From assembly GCA_036245525.1 (NCBI GenBank), contig BTPG01000003.1, positions 136,373,582 through 136,437,581 on the forward strand: a DNA stretch of 64,000 nt, written 5' to 3'. Every line of letters starts with the position of its first letter. The stretch's first letter is position 1. A program made the position numbers and the translations under genes. Under the pieces are notes generated by a model. It was given only the letters and a program-made list of their open reading frames with translations, was not told where the DNA came from and ran no database searches. This document shows, piece by piece, positions 1-10,696 of the stretch. This stretch comes from Semisulcospira habei (taxonomy: Eukaryota; Mollusca; Gastropoda; Semisulcospiridae).

Positions 1-712
1 TGGCCCCACTGAGTACCGACATATTTTTAAATTTTAACCTGGGCACAGAGTCCAAGTTAACGCTGAAATAAACATCCGGATTCCAAGGAGGATTCTTGCC
101 CACTAAATCACCAGCAGCAGCCTGGGGTGAACCAACTTGTTAAATGTCCCTCCGAGATGCTTGCAGTCACAGTGGGATTAGATGTCCTATCCTTTCGCCC
201 GTCGCGGCGCTCCTCGGCCTACGACTTCGGAGATAGTTTGTCCGGTCTTTGGCGGGCAAGAGACGTAGATTCTCATGAGCCACTGCAACTGTAGGCTGCC
301 GATGAGAATCTATGTCTCTTGTATATGTTCGGACCTGGGTGATTAAATGCCGCGACTGCACTATCAAAATGTATTCTTGAAATTTGTTGAACTTTCTTCT
401 AATGTTGATTGTTTTCTCCCTTATTGATGCCAACGTTCTCGTAAAATAGCAAGACTTGTGAAAAGAGATGCCCGCAGAACTATAAACGCTTTTTTTTTTT
501 TTTTTTTTTTTTTGGGGGGGGGGGCAGAGGTGGAGGGGGGGGGGGGAGGGCGTTTGACACGGGCTGAACTAATGGGTTCATTTTATCTAAGACATCCACA
601 CTGTTCTACAACTTTCTCTTGCATTAACTCCGTGGATGACACAGATTAAAGATGATGGCTTCTTTTTCAGCATGAACATGCATGTTATTGTCGTCACGGT
701 GTGTGACCTCTC
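1..712. other. No gene recognised
   Basis: A family-B hairpin near 255-325 and T/G homopolymers at 489-550. Nothing else supportable. Confidence 0.3.
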
Positions 713-880
713 TTAACCCCTTTAATGCCGAGAAAAAATGAACACCACCCAACTGCAAGAGGTATAGATCCTCATGAGCCCCCGCTGCCGCGGGGGCTCA
801 TGAGGATCTATGCCTCTTGCTGAAAGCACTTAGTTGTATCCTTGTTCGTTTGACGGCTGAAATCTTTGACGCTGAACTTT
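713..880. mobile_element. TTAA MITE, family B, partial
   Basis: Starts TTAACCCCTTTAATGCCGAG. The internal hairpin ATAGATCCTCATGAGCCCCC and its complement is perfect over about 28 bp. The right end is degraded. Other partial family-B hairpins: 255-325, 7,213-7,290, 7,700-7,740, 13,030-13,110, 17,050-17,160, 45,625-45,695, 46,290-46,365, 55,135-55,245, 58,633-58,825. Confidence 0.7.
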
Positions 881-986
881 ACAATTATTTCAAAAACAAC
901 CTGAGTCCACTTGCAGTGAAGACATGAAGTTATAGATGATGGTCTCTTTAAAAAAAAAAAAAATCTTCTGTTTTTGGATTAAGCAT

Positions 987-989
<3 letters not shown>

Positions 990-1064
<75 letters not shown>
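990..1064. repeat. (TA)n microsatellite
   Basis: About 37 TA units. Open frames here on either strand are Tyr/Ile repeats without meaning. Confidence 0.95.
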
Positions 1065-1069
<5 letters not shown>

Positions 1070-1562
1070 CATATAATATGCATACAATACATATCAATTT
1101 GCACACAAGAACAGACAATATGTATATAAAGAACATAGCACATATATGTACCCCCCTGCCCGGCCTCTACCCGCCCCGGCCACCCACGTTCCTATTTACC
1201 CACCCCCACCCCCACCATCTTAGTACACACACAGCTCAAACATACAACAAATGACAAGCAAAGTTTAGGTTTGGACAGTCACACTGGACAGTCACACAGA
1301 TGTGACCCCCTGGGCATGCATTCGGCCTCAGTACTATAAATAGCACTGATGGAGTCATGCACAAGGGAATCGAGCTAGGCCACCATTAATACCTTGAACC
1401 AGCCCCGGCATGTCTTATTGAAATAACGTAGCACGAAAAGCCGCCAGCACACTACCGCCAATGGTGAGGCTGCAGCCAGTACCTCTAACAGCATTACAAC
1501 CCGCCAAAAAGAGTAGCATAATGATACCACAAATGGCAAAACTTGTTGGAAGCCTGAGATTA
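1065..1562. other. No gene recognised
   Basis: AT-rich, then C-rich (CCCACCCCCACCCCC near 1,200). No repeats shared with the rest of the window were found. Confidence 0.25.
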
Positions 1563-2116
1563 GAAAGTAAAGTAGTTATAAGCACTGTCAGGGGAGAGAA
1601 GTGTGCATGATCGACCAGTGATCATAGATCTACTGTGGTCAAAGCACAAAAAAAGGGATAGGAAAGAGGGGGTGTGCTAAGAAAAGTGACTGGAAGCAGT
1701 GCATATGGAAGCCCTCCGAAGGTAATGTATGCCCCTTCAGACACCACAGCAAAATGTGGATGTCATTGCAGGTAGGCAAAAGTTCCTGCCTTCCTCCAGT
1801 ATTGCCGATGGTGTGCTGAAGAGGTCGCCAAGACCGAAACAGCTGACCACACCGGCTAAATATCGGGACTCCCCTTGAGGGACCATGCACCGAGTGGCTG
1901 AAACAGTGGGATATGTGATACGCCCCCTTCGTGGTTTGGCTTCCATATGCATTGCTTCCAGTCACTTTTCTTAGCGCACCCCCTCTTTTCTATCTCTTTT
2001 TTTTTTTTGTTTTTGTTTGTTTGTTTTGTTTTGTGCTTTGACCACAGTAGATCTATGATCACTGGTCGATCATGCACACTTCTCTCCCCTGACAGTGCTT
2101 TTACCTACTTTACTTT
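1563..2116. mobile_element. Foldback element with about 170-bp inverted arms
   Basis: Left arm 1,563-1,735 and right arm 1,925-2,116 are complementary (for example GTGTGCATGATCGACCAGTG and CACTGGTCGATCATGCACAC). The right arm has a T/TG-rich insertion. The 190-bp centre has no recognised coding function. Confidence 0.8.
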
Positions 2117-2129
2117 GTAATCTTCCTAA

Positions 2130-2781
2130 AATATTAGAACTGGCAGTCTCCCCTTTTCTTTTCATTTATGACAAAACTTGTTGCTCTGACCAATAATTCC
2201 AGATCGGTACTTCTCACATAGGTAGCGATTCTTCATAATTCCAACAAAGTGCCTTAAATTAGGCTGGGTTTCTTCTAATCTACATTTGTAAACATAGAAC
2301 TTAGCAACTAATATTATGAGGTCTAATACAGTTTCTGACCTAAAGTGCTTAGCTGTGCCAATAAGACAATAAGATCCTTTGTGAACACAAAATTAGTGCA
2401 GTTTACACAATTGTCTCGCAACCATTGTCCCATGCCAGACCAGAATATCTGTACATACAACTGAGCAGTCCCAGAACAGGTGAAAGAGTTTCGTCCTCAT
2501 TCTTACAAAAGGTACAAATTGCAGATTCAGACAGTTTACGCATAAATAAAAATCGCTTTGTAGGCAACAACCGATGCAAAACCTTAACTGGAACCATTTA
2601 AGTTGGGAGTCGGGTGTGTTTTGAAAGGTTTTGAAAAAATACATTTCCAGCTTGATGTGTCATCAATGTCGAAGCATTGAGTCCACTTCTGAATACAAAT
2701 AGGCCTTGACCTCGATTTGACCAATTTTGAATAGATGTTTTTTTTACAATCATGCAAGATAGTGTTCCAGGCCTTATTGCT
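2130..2781 (-). pseudogene. L1/Tx1-like LINE, C-terminal part
   Basis: Minus-strand coding remnants read KAWNTILHDCKKNIYSKLVK, then WFQLRFCIGCCLQSDFYLC and FVRMRTKLFHLFWDC. This is the typical tail of L1/Tx1-clade ORF2, with a conserved LFWDC ending. Several frameshifts are present. It continues the element at 4,192-5,625 across the RTE insertion. The lower boundary, in AT-rich sequence, is approximate. Confidence 0.7.
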
Positions 2782-4191
2782 GGGAGCAAAAGAAATGGCC
2801 AGTAGAATGGACACAGTCTCTAGTGATCCCGCTCCCCAAGAAAGGAAACCTGAAACAGTGCCAGAACTACAGAACTATCAGTCTGATAAGTCACCCTAGC
2901 AAAGTAATGCTTAGAATCATTCTCAACCGCCTCAAAACTTTCGCCGAGGAACTGCTGGCAGAAGAACAGGCTGGCTTCAGAGTTGGAAGAAGCACTGTAG
3001 AGCAGATTTTCAACTGCCGCGTCCTGATCGAGAAACATCTGCAGCATCAGCGCGAACTCTACCACAACTTCATTGATTTCAGGAAAGCATTTGATCGCGT
3101 CTGGCACGACGGACTCTGGCAAGTCATGAGATCGTTCAACATAGAGGAGGGACTGATCCAAATGATAGAAGTGCTTTACAAGAACGCCTGCAGCGCGGTT
3201 CTACTTAACAATCAGTCAGGCGAGTTCTTCAGGACGACGATCGGTGTCCGTCAAGGATGCCTGCTCTCTCCTGTCCTTTTCAACATATTCCTGGAGAAGA
3301 TCATGCAGGAAACCCTCCACGACCACCATACTTCAATCTCTATTGGTGGCAGATCCCTGTGCAATCTTCGATTCGCAGACGACATTGACCTCATGGCAGG
3401 CAGCAATAGTGAGCTCCAAAACCTGACAGACAAACTTTCAAGTAGCGCAGGGTCTTATGGCATGGAGATCAGTACGGATAAAAGCAAAGTGATGATCAAC
3501 ACCACAAGCGACAGCAGCAGCAACATTCACATGAATGGCCAAAAGCTAGAAGAGGTCAATAGCTTCAAGTACTTGGGAGCCACCCTGTCCAAAGACGGTA
3601 GTTGCATAGCAGAGATCCGTATCAGGATAGGTACAGCAACATCCGCAATGGCCAGGCTGGACAGGATATGGCGAAGTAACTCCATCAGCTTCACCATCAA
3701 GTACAGGCTTTACAAGTCCCTCATAGTGTCTATTCTACTCTACGGCTGTGAGACGCCTTGGACACTGCTTGCAGACTCAGAAAAGAAAATCCAGGCCTTT
3801 GAGAACAAGTGCCTGAGGAAGTTGCTCCGCATCTCGTACCGCGAGCACAAGACCAACGAATATGTACGGAGCATCGTCACTTCCCTGGTGGGCCCACATG
3901 AACCCCTTCTGGCAACCGTGAAACGGCGCAAGCTTGCTTGGTTTGGCCACGTGACCCGACACAACACCTTGTCCAAGACTATCCTCCAAGGCACTCTCGA
4001 AGGAAGTCGTCGGCGAGGTCGTCAGAGAAAGAGTTGGGTCGCAAACATAAAAGAATGGACCGAACTCGAGATGTCAGACTTGCTTGCCACCGCCCAAAAT
4101 AGAACTCAGTGGAGAGCACTGTCTGTTGCTGCTGCCTTTCAGTCCCCCCAACGCCCAGTTCGGGCAAGGGACTGATGATGATGATGATGAT
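2782..4191 (+). mobile_element. 5'-truncated RTE-like LINE copy
   Basis: Nearly identical to 37,208-38,509 of the fuller copy, starting at CTGGGAGCAAAAG and ending in (TGA)n at 4,173-4,190. It lies inside a minus-strand L1/Tx1-like LINE, whose sequence resumes on both sides, so it is the younger insertion. No convincing target duplication was found. Confidence 0.88.
2823..4175 (+). pseudogene. RTE reverse transcriptase fragment, RT core intact
   Basis: An open stretch of 450 codons covering the RT core and C-terminus but no endonuclease. Visible motifs are PLPKKGNLKQCQNYRTISL, DFRKAFDRVWHDG, GVRQGCLLSPVLFNIFL, FADDIDLMAGS and the basic LEGSRRRGRQRKSW near the end. It begins inside the element with a GTG codon, so it lacks a real start. 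It keeps the 99-bp segment lost from the fuller copy and has a 3-bp insertion (GCETPWTLL against GCETWTLL). Confidence 0.85.
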
Positions 4192-5625
4192 TTCCTTCCT
4201 TAGCTGGCTCTACTGCTAATGAGGTTAAGTAGGCCCTGACAGCATTGGATATACCAGAGTACATCAAGAAATGTGTAGACACATCAGGGAATAACAACGT
4301 AAATGACTAAAATAAAAAAAATAAAAAAACAACAGAGAGCCATTCTCATCAAGCAGATCCCCAATAACCAAAATTCCTTTCTCTGTCCATTCGGTGATAT
4401 AAACCGTTTCCTGTCTCTAATAATGTTCTTGTTATAATGAATACATTCTGAGAGCATTTCATCAAAATTTTCAGGTACACACTTATTACAGACAATCTTG
4501 TAATTTTTGGCAACATCGGCCCAGAAGCAATTATCACAATGAAGCATTAAAACGTTTGGATATTCACCACCAAACACCTGCATGTTACTAAACATAGGAT
4601 AGCAGCTAACCAAACTCTGACATACCAATAAATCACATGATACACCAAAGAACCTTCTAAGCCAACTGACCTTCATAGACGTCAAAATGAATGAACGTTT
4701 AACATTCGCAAGCCACCTTCATCGAATGCTGAACAGACAACAGCTTTATTTATTTTTGCTCTCTTTCCATCCCACAAGAATTTAAACAACATTTTTTCAG
4801 GGTCAGTGGAGGGTCTGGAAGTTCATAAAAAGATGGACAATCTTTGACACAGCAAGTGTTTTGATGACTGTAATTTTACCTAATGGTGTAAGTTGACGCT
4901 TAGACCAAACATACAAAACTCGCTGAATTTCAGCAAGTTTGCCCTCGTAATTAATAGCGGTTATAATATTAATGTTTGTGGAAAACTTTATACCAAGAAC
5001 CCCAGGGTCCCAGACAAAGTTGAATTCGGGCATGATCCGAGTGTGTGAATTGCTCATAGGTCCAAGCCAGACCACCTGCATTTTATCCATGTTTATCTTC
5101 GAAAGACCTTTTGCTTCCATCTAAGTACGATGAAGTGTCATCTGCGAACTGAGACAGAAGTAAGTATATATCTTTAAATTTTAACCCACTTATATTTTCA
5201 TTCTGGCGTAAAATATATGCCAGTATTTCAGCGCAGATTAAGTAAATGTACAGAGAGCTTGGGTCACCTTGACGACATCCCCTTTCTACTGGAAACCAAC
5301 CAGAATAGCGACCATTAACAAGCCTTAATATCACAGTGAAATGTTCAAAATCCATCTCTTCACATCTGGACCAAAGTTGAAAGGTCAAGACATTCCAAAA
5401 AGGACCAGGCGACCGAGTCAAATGCTTTTTCAAAGTCTATGAGAACCAGTTGACCCTTCACCTGGTTTACATGAGTGTAAAAGAGTACACCGTAAAGAAG
5501 TCGTATGTTCTCACCAATATATATGCCCTTCAAAAAGCCTTTCTGGTCTTGGTGTATAATAGAGGGTAAAACCAGTTTCAGACGTTCTGCTATGCTATTG
5601 TTAGTGTTTAAAAGAGTAATGGGTC
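4192..5625 (-). pseudogene. L1/Tx1-like LINE, RT part
   Basis: The upstream part of the same degraded LINE. It reads QKGFLKGIYIGENIRLLY and LVLIDFEKAFDSV (about 5,600-5,420), then GCRQGDPSSLYIYLICAEIL, LLSQFADDTSSYLDGS (about 5,140), KMQVVWLGPMSN and RVLYVWSKRQLTPLGKITVI. The catalytic box reads FADD. Frameshifts break it into at least four pieces. It is 5' truncated near 5,625, with no endonuclease. Confidence 0.75.
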
Positions 5626-5830
5626 ATGAAGTTATAGATAATAGTTTCTTCGCAGCATGAGCTTGCAGGATATTGTCACGGTGTCAGTGTTGCCTCTCTT
5701 AATATCAGCGGAAAGGATGGATCAATTACTGTGTACTGTCGACCCTGAGACAGGTCAAGGATAGTGCCTGATCAGCTTGGCGCCTTTTCAGGCGCCAAGC
5801 TGATCAGGCACTACCCTTGAGTTATCAAGG

Positions 5831-7212
5831 TCTCTGGCAATTATTTACCGTGCCCGGCCCGATTGGTTTTGAAAATGTGAACTTCGATTTGCTCTGGGAG
5901 TGACCTGTCGGGTCAGTGCAGACCCGTACAGATTTCCAGAGCTATATTCGCAGGTTTATGATCTGTTGACGGTGCGAAATTAAACGGTCTGGCCTTGACG
6001 GTCTGAGCCGGGATCGGTGATTGGCTAGATCGCTGTGTGCTGTTGAAGTTTACGTCCAACGACGCACGCGTGATTCGAGAGTCAGTCTTTTGGATTTCAA
6101 CTTCTATGTAAACATTATACAGCTGCCTGTGCAGTGAACAGTTGCGCACGCGTTGGCGTAGCAGTATTCGCCTTCAGTAAAAGCTTGATCGCGGTCACTG
6201 CAGGCCCCTGTGCAGACATGCCGGTTATCTCCCTCAATGGGTCAGATTTGAGAGCAGTCAGTTGCCTTGTGCACAACAGGTCCTCAGGCCCAAGGTCAAC
6301 GTTGACTTTAGTGGTCCTCGCACAAGAGTGTGCAGGCCAACAAAGGCAACCTTTGGCCCGCAAAGGACCTTTTGCTTTCAAGGCAAGCTCTAACTTACGT
6401 ACAAATACAAGCCAAGTTCGGATAGGGCAAAGCTAATAGACAACTTACATTTTGCGTGTCCTCTAAAACTGAGGGGTGGTCGTGTGATAGCGAAGCATGC
6501 ATGAGTCCATCGCGTAACAATTCTACAGTTGAAATGTGACAGTGTTATGCGATGTCACACGCGTTTCTTGTACAAAAAGGAAAATACTGATTTTAGTTAC
6601 AGGTCAGCCTCATTATATCGTGATACATGAAAGGAGGAAATTCAGACCGCGCTATTTGCCTTCGCTTTATCATGGTGCTAAGGACTTACATAAGCTTGGG
6701 CAGAAAAAAAAACAACTTCCAGTGCACAAAAAATGTCCATCGGGCCGACGACAGTCTAGCTGGCCAGCTAAGGCTGAAGTCGGCTAGAGGACCTTTTGTT
6801 CATTAGGTATCTACATACTGAGGCTGATCTGTACCAGTCTTGCATATAGGCAAACCAATGCAAGAAACGTAGATGATTACACTAACATTATCTTAAAATT
6901 AGCTTACATCGAATTAAGTCTTGAACACCCCCCCCCCCCACCCCACCCCACCCCAACCTCCTCGTTTGGCGTAACTGAACAAACAAGCGAGACTAAACAT
7001 GAACTATCAACTCAATTTCCGAGGATTCAAGATTTTCCACGAATGAACAGTCAGCTTTGCACGAACATTTTTTTTTCTTCACCTGTGGAAGCGACTTTCT
7101 GCGTTCTACGTCAGTAAACACTGACATTCTTCATGCGATTCCACAATGCATTATGCAAGAGCAACTTTAATTAACACTGCTCGCAAGCTGACATCAGTCT
7201 TCATCGAAAACC
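5831..7212. other. No gene recognised
   Basis: Mixed-composition sequence with a C-rich run at 6,930-6,955. The open frames of 80-100 codons on both strands near 6.1-6.4 kb overlap each other and resemble nothing. Confidence 0.25.
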
Positions 7213-7861
7213 TCTCATCTGCAAGAAACATAGATCCTCATGAGCCCCCGCAAATGCGGGGGCTCGTGATGATTATGCCTCTTGCTGGCAGCATTGTCAT
7301 CGTTGTTTCTCAGCCTGGCATTCAGTCGGACCGACAGCTGTTTCTCAGGCATTAAAATTTCATAAAGCTCGTATGGCCGGGAAGGGAATGGGAACTATAT
7401 AAAACGATAAATCCCAGTAATTGAAAGGTCTTCGGAGCGACTTCGCTCACAGATAGCTGGAACGGGAGCCAGCTAGAGAAGTAGAATGACCTAAGGACCT
7501 GTTGCTCACAGCGGGGAAAGAAAATAGAAAATGGTTTGAAAACCGGGACATCATCCGAATTCAATGTGTCAAAGAATTTCAGTCGTGTTATTATGAAATC
7601 GTAAATTATGCTTTGGTCTAAAGTTCACATCACACGAAATAATTAATAATTTAAATGTTGCCTATGACCTTTGATACTGCCCATAAAAAGTTAACACTAT
7701 CCAACTGCAAGAGACACAGATCTATGCCTCTTGCTGACACCACTCCAGTGGTATCTGTGTGCCTTGCGTGGCTGGAGCTTTTTATGTCGAATTAACAAAG
7801 ATTTTAGAAACACAATAATTATGTACTCACAAACCAGATAGGTGAGGCTAGCGCTGGCAGA

Positions 7862-8199
7862 ATTGTCAGTACTCAAACCAAGGGGAATCACAGCGCTGGA
7901 CAGACGACAACAGTTAGATCCCCTGCCCCCGCCTATCAGGCACCCAATCGCCAGCCCACAGAGAAATACGCAGGTATAGAATAAGACAATCATTTCCATT
8001 CCTAAATAAGAATGGATCAGGTCTCTTATATAACCCATGTCTTTCTCCGGAACTTAGGAAGTAGGCAGGAGAAACATACATACACACACACTGCGTATTT
8101 CTCTGTGGGCTGGCGATTGGGTGCCTGATAGGCGGGGGCAGGGGATCTAACTGTTGTCTGTCCAGCGCTGTGATTCCCCTTGGTTTGAGTACTGACAAT
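7862..8199. repeat. Long inverted repeat, 110-bp arms
   Basis: 7,862-7,973 and 8,091-8,199 are complementary and almost identical (ATTGTCAGTACTCAAACC and GGTTTGAGTACTGACAAT). The 117-bp loop is not repeated. High arm identity indicates a recent inverted duplication or foldback element. Confidence 0.85.
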
Positions 8200-8227
8200 A
8201 ATTATGTGACCACTGGCCGTAAATGTA

Positions 8228-8332
8228 TTAACACTTTGGCTGTCGGTAGCGGTTTTTTTTTTTTTTTTTTGTCGCGATGATTCCTGCAGGAATCATCGCG
8301 ACAAAAAGCGCTGCCGACAGCCAAAGGGTTAA
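8228..8332. mobile_element. TTAA hairpin MITE, family C
   Basis: TTAACACTTTGGCTGTCGG to CCGACAGCCAAAGGGTTAA: a 105-bp, almost perfect palindrome centred on GATTCCTGCAGGAATC, interrupted only by a T run. TTAA at both ends indicates a piggyBac-type target. Related partial copies: 54,846-54,905 and 57,815-57,890. Confidence 0.8.
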
Positions 8333-8788
8333 TACGTTACTATACCGATATTGACAACAATAAGTACTCGTACGTGAAGCATAATATGTATCATGGTCTA
8401 TGTATGAAGGCTAAGTGGCTGCATCTTCTTCCGCTTTCCGGTGTGTTAGTGCATTCCTTGTCCAGTGATTTGCTGGTCACATAACGGCCTAACTCTTGCA
8501 CTTCAAAATGATGAATCAGTCAGTTGTGTGGCTATACTATTACTATTAGTAGTGGCCTATAGCAGTGTAGTATGTGAATTAGCATGAGTTTGATTCACTT
8601 TGTCAGTGGAGATGCGGCGCCAAGTAAAAAGCTAATTAGGCACTACTCTTGACTCATCACAGTGAAAACCATCTGAAGTCCCGCAGTTAGCGCTGCCTGG
8701 AAACTGGTGCCGGAGAGAAACGTTTCCTTTTGACAACTTTACAACACCATATGCGTGTCAACTGCCAATCAGCCGCAAACTGTATCCC

Positions 8789-8791
8789 GGT

Positions 8792-8836
<45 letters not shown>
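8789..8836. repeat. (GA)n microsatellite
   Basis: GAGA run with a one-base interruption. Confidence 0.9.
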
Positions 8837-8840
<4 letters not shown>

Positions 8841-8967
8841 AAACAACTGAACAACAAAACAAAGGTGACACTCATTCTGGGATGTTTCAAGTCTGTTACA
8901 GTACTAAGTGACAGACACAGCGTTATTACCGTCCAGAAACTTCCACTGAACGCATTTTTTAACTACT

Positions 8968-9055
8968 CAGAAAGCACAAGACGCTCGGGCCGATGCCGAC
9001 CCGCGCACCGGACTGTGCGGTGCGGGCCGACTGCGGCCGACGGTCTTGTGCTTAC
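8968..9055. repeat. GC-rich hairpin in the stress-protein intron
   Basis: AAGCACAAGACGCTCGGGCC at the left and the near complement ending GGTCTTGTGCTT at the right, with a GCACCG..CGGTGC core. Confidence 0.65.
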
Positions 9056-9241
9056 TGGGTATGGGTCGTATCGATTTTACAACCTCCTCTGTTCCGCTAT
9101 CAGGTGAGTTGATAGTCTAATTATTAATCGATACACTTCGTGACCCCACCCTCAAAACATAGTGAACAAGCGTTTCTCCAAAGTAGCGTGTGGTGACAGA
9201 GCAAAGTTCCCTAGACATCAAAATAAAATATTTCAACTTAC

Positions 9242-9317
9242 AATCGAAGGCGAACTCGGAGTTTTCGCTACCGTCCACCGCCAGAAGCACTTTTCTGGTT
9301 TGTGAAGTTGCGGCCAT
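9242..9317 (-). CDS. Universal stress protein-like, first exon only
   Basis: The ATG at 9,317 begins MAATSQTRKVLLAVDGSENS then EFAFD. This is the characteristic first strand and loop of the UspA fold: a hydrophobic strand, then DGSENSE, which leads into the first helix. After 76 nt the reading meets GTAAGT, leaving one base (T) of a codon that is usually tryptophan in invertebrate family members (AFDW). So this is exon 1 with a phase-1 donor. UspA-domain proteins are small cytosolic proteins, many binding ATP through a G-2x-G-9x-G(S/T) motif near the C-terminus, which is not visible here. No later exon was recognised between 9,241 and 1, so the gene either has an intron longer than 9 kb or is a fragment. 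Confidence 0.6.
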
Positions 9318-10062
9318 TGTTGATATATCTGAGCGATGACAAAACAGCGATGATTCAAAAGGTGTCGTCTGTCAGTGATGATGACGGGTGAAACTGTCGG
9401 CTAGCGTGTGACAGATATCTTAACACAATATCTCGTCTGCAAAGTGAGTAATAATGTCGTCTGGTTACTGAAGTTCAGTATCGCCTGCACTGATAATGAA
9501 ACTGTCGTCCACAACGATGCCCGATGGAAGTGTCAACTGAAGTTGTCAGTAATTGTTTGTGGAATATGACTGAATAACAGTACATATATCAAAGTGTTGT
9601 CTGGAGAAGTGACGATCTGCAGACGGACTGGTCACTGAAGCTGACGTCTGCAAAGATGACTGACAACACTGTCGTCTTCAACAATGACCAGTATTAGTAC
9701 AGGATACTATACAATATTGTCTGCAATGATGACTGACCACGTATGCTTTCGTCTGTGGAGATGATTGATGTCTGACCACTGAAATTATCTTCTTCTCAAT
9801 ACTGCCCCTGTTGCTAATGCTAGCGATAGCTAGGCTTACGCGGAACTGAGTGTAGACCGGAACGGCTGAAGGCAGCGGCGGTGTTGATGATGGTGTGGCT
9901 GTGGCGGCGGAATCAATGCCAGAACGCAGCGTGTCGCGTTGTAGTGGTTGAGGTAGCACACGCACGTAGCTTAGCGTGGCTGTTCAGTCTCGATGATGCT
10001 GAAAGTTGTGTTTATTGTCACCGTTAGCTTAACTATATAGCCGGGCGCGGAGGCGGGTGTTT
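9318..10062. promoter_or_regulatory. Upstream region of the stress-protein exon
   Basis: Non-coding sequence upstream of the minus-strand ATG at 9,317. It contains imperfect repeats of motifs like GTCGTCTGCA and GATGACTGA between about 9,350 and 9,760, each separated by 30-60 bp. The first intron, 5' UTR boundary and promoter cannot be placed. No TATA box is obvious. Confidence 0.3.
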
Positions 10063-10340
10063 TTAACCCCTTCGCTGCTGGAGAAATTCACTGGCAAACT
10101 TTCAAATGCAAGAGGACAAAAAACAAACAAACAAACAAACAAACAAACAAAAAAACACTGAACAAAAAAAAAAAAGAAACCTTATAAGCCCCCGCATCTG
10201 TGGGAGCTCGTGAGGTTTTGTTTTAACCTCGTGCAGGTTCCATTTGCATCTGTGTTCCTTGGGTGAAGAGGGCTATTTGGTGCTGAATATGAAATCGTTT
10301 TCAAATCATCAATTGCGTCCACTGGCAGTGAAGGGGTTAA
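10063..10340. mobile_element. TTAA MITE, family B
   Basis: TTAACCCCTTCGCTGC and GGCAGTGAAGGGGTTAA are inverted ends with TTAA. It encloses a GCAAGAGG...AGCCCCCGC hairpin interrupted by an A-rich insertion. Confidence 0.75.
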
Positions 10341-10550
10341 AGGTGCCATAAGTAGTCAAGAAGGAACTAACACAAACAAACAACTTTCCACCCCCTGAAG
10401 CAGGAATGAGTAAATGGGACCTGACCCGGTCATACAAGTAAAATAAACCTAAGACCTTCAAGCTAATTTATCTACCCTTAGTCTACAAAACAAAAAAAAA
10501 AGTGGAAAATCATTCCAAATTACAAAATATATACAGGGAAACGATACATT

Positions 10551-10690
10551 AAACAAGAAAGGCAAAGCTCTTATGACTCACGTCTATGTCCAATCTACAT
10601 GTGTGACCTTTGTCCAATAAGGGGTTGCTTCTGCACCAGCAAAATCCATGTTTTCTCAAAATTTAATCAGTTTTCACACATCTGTCAAAT
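10551..10690 (+). repeat. Rep-1 5' fragment
   Basis: AACAAGAAAGGCAAAGCTCT through CACACATCTGTCAAAT, matching the first 140 bp of other copies. It is cut where a possible LTR begins at 10,697. Confidence 0.65.
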
Positions 10691-10696
10691 ATATAT

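Noticed and set aside
990..1136. Open frames of Tyr/Ile repeats
   Set aside because: They are translations of the (TA)n microsatellite.
6115..6436. Overlapping 88- and 100-codon frames on both strands
   Set aside because: No recognisable motif, no splice sites and no repeat homology; likely chance frames in a GC-richer patch.
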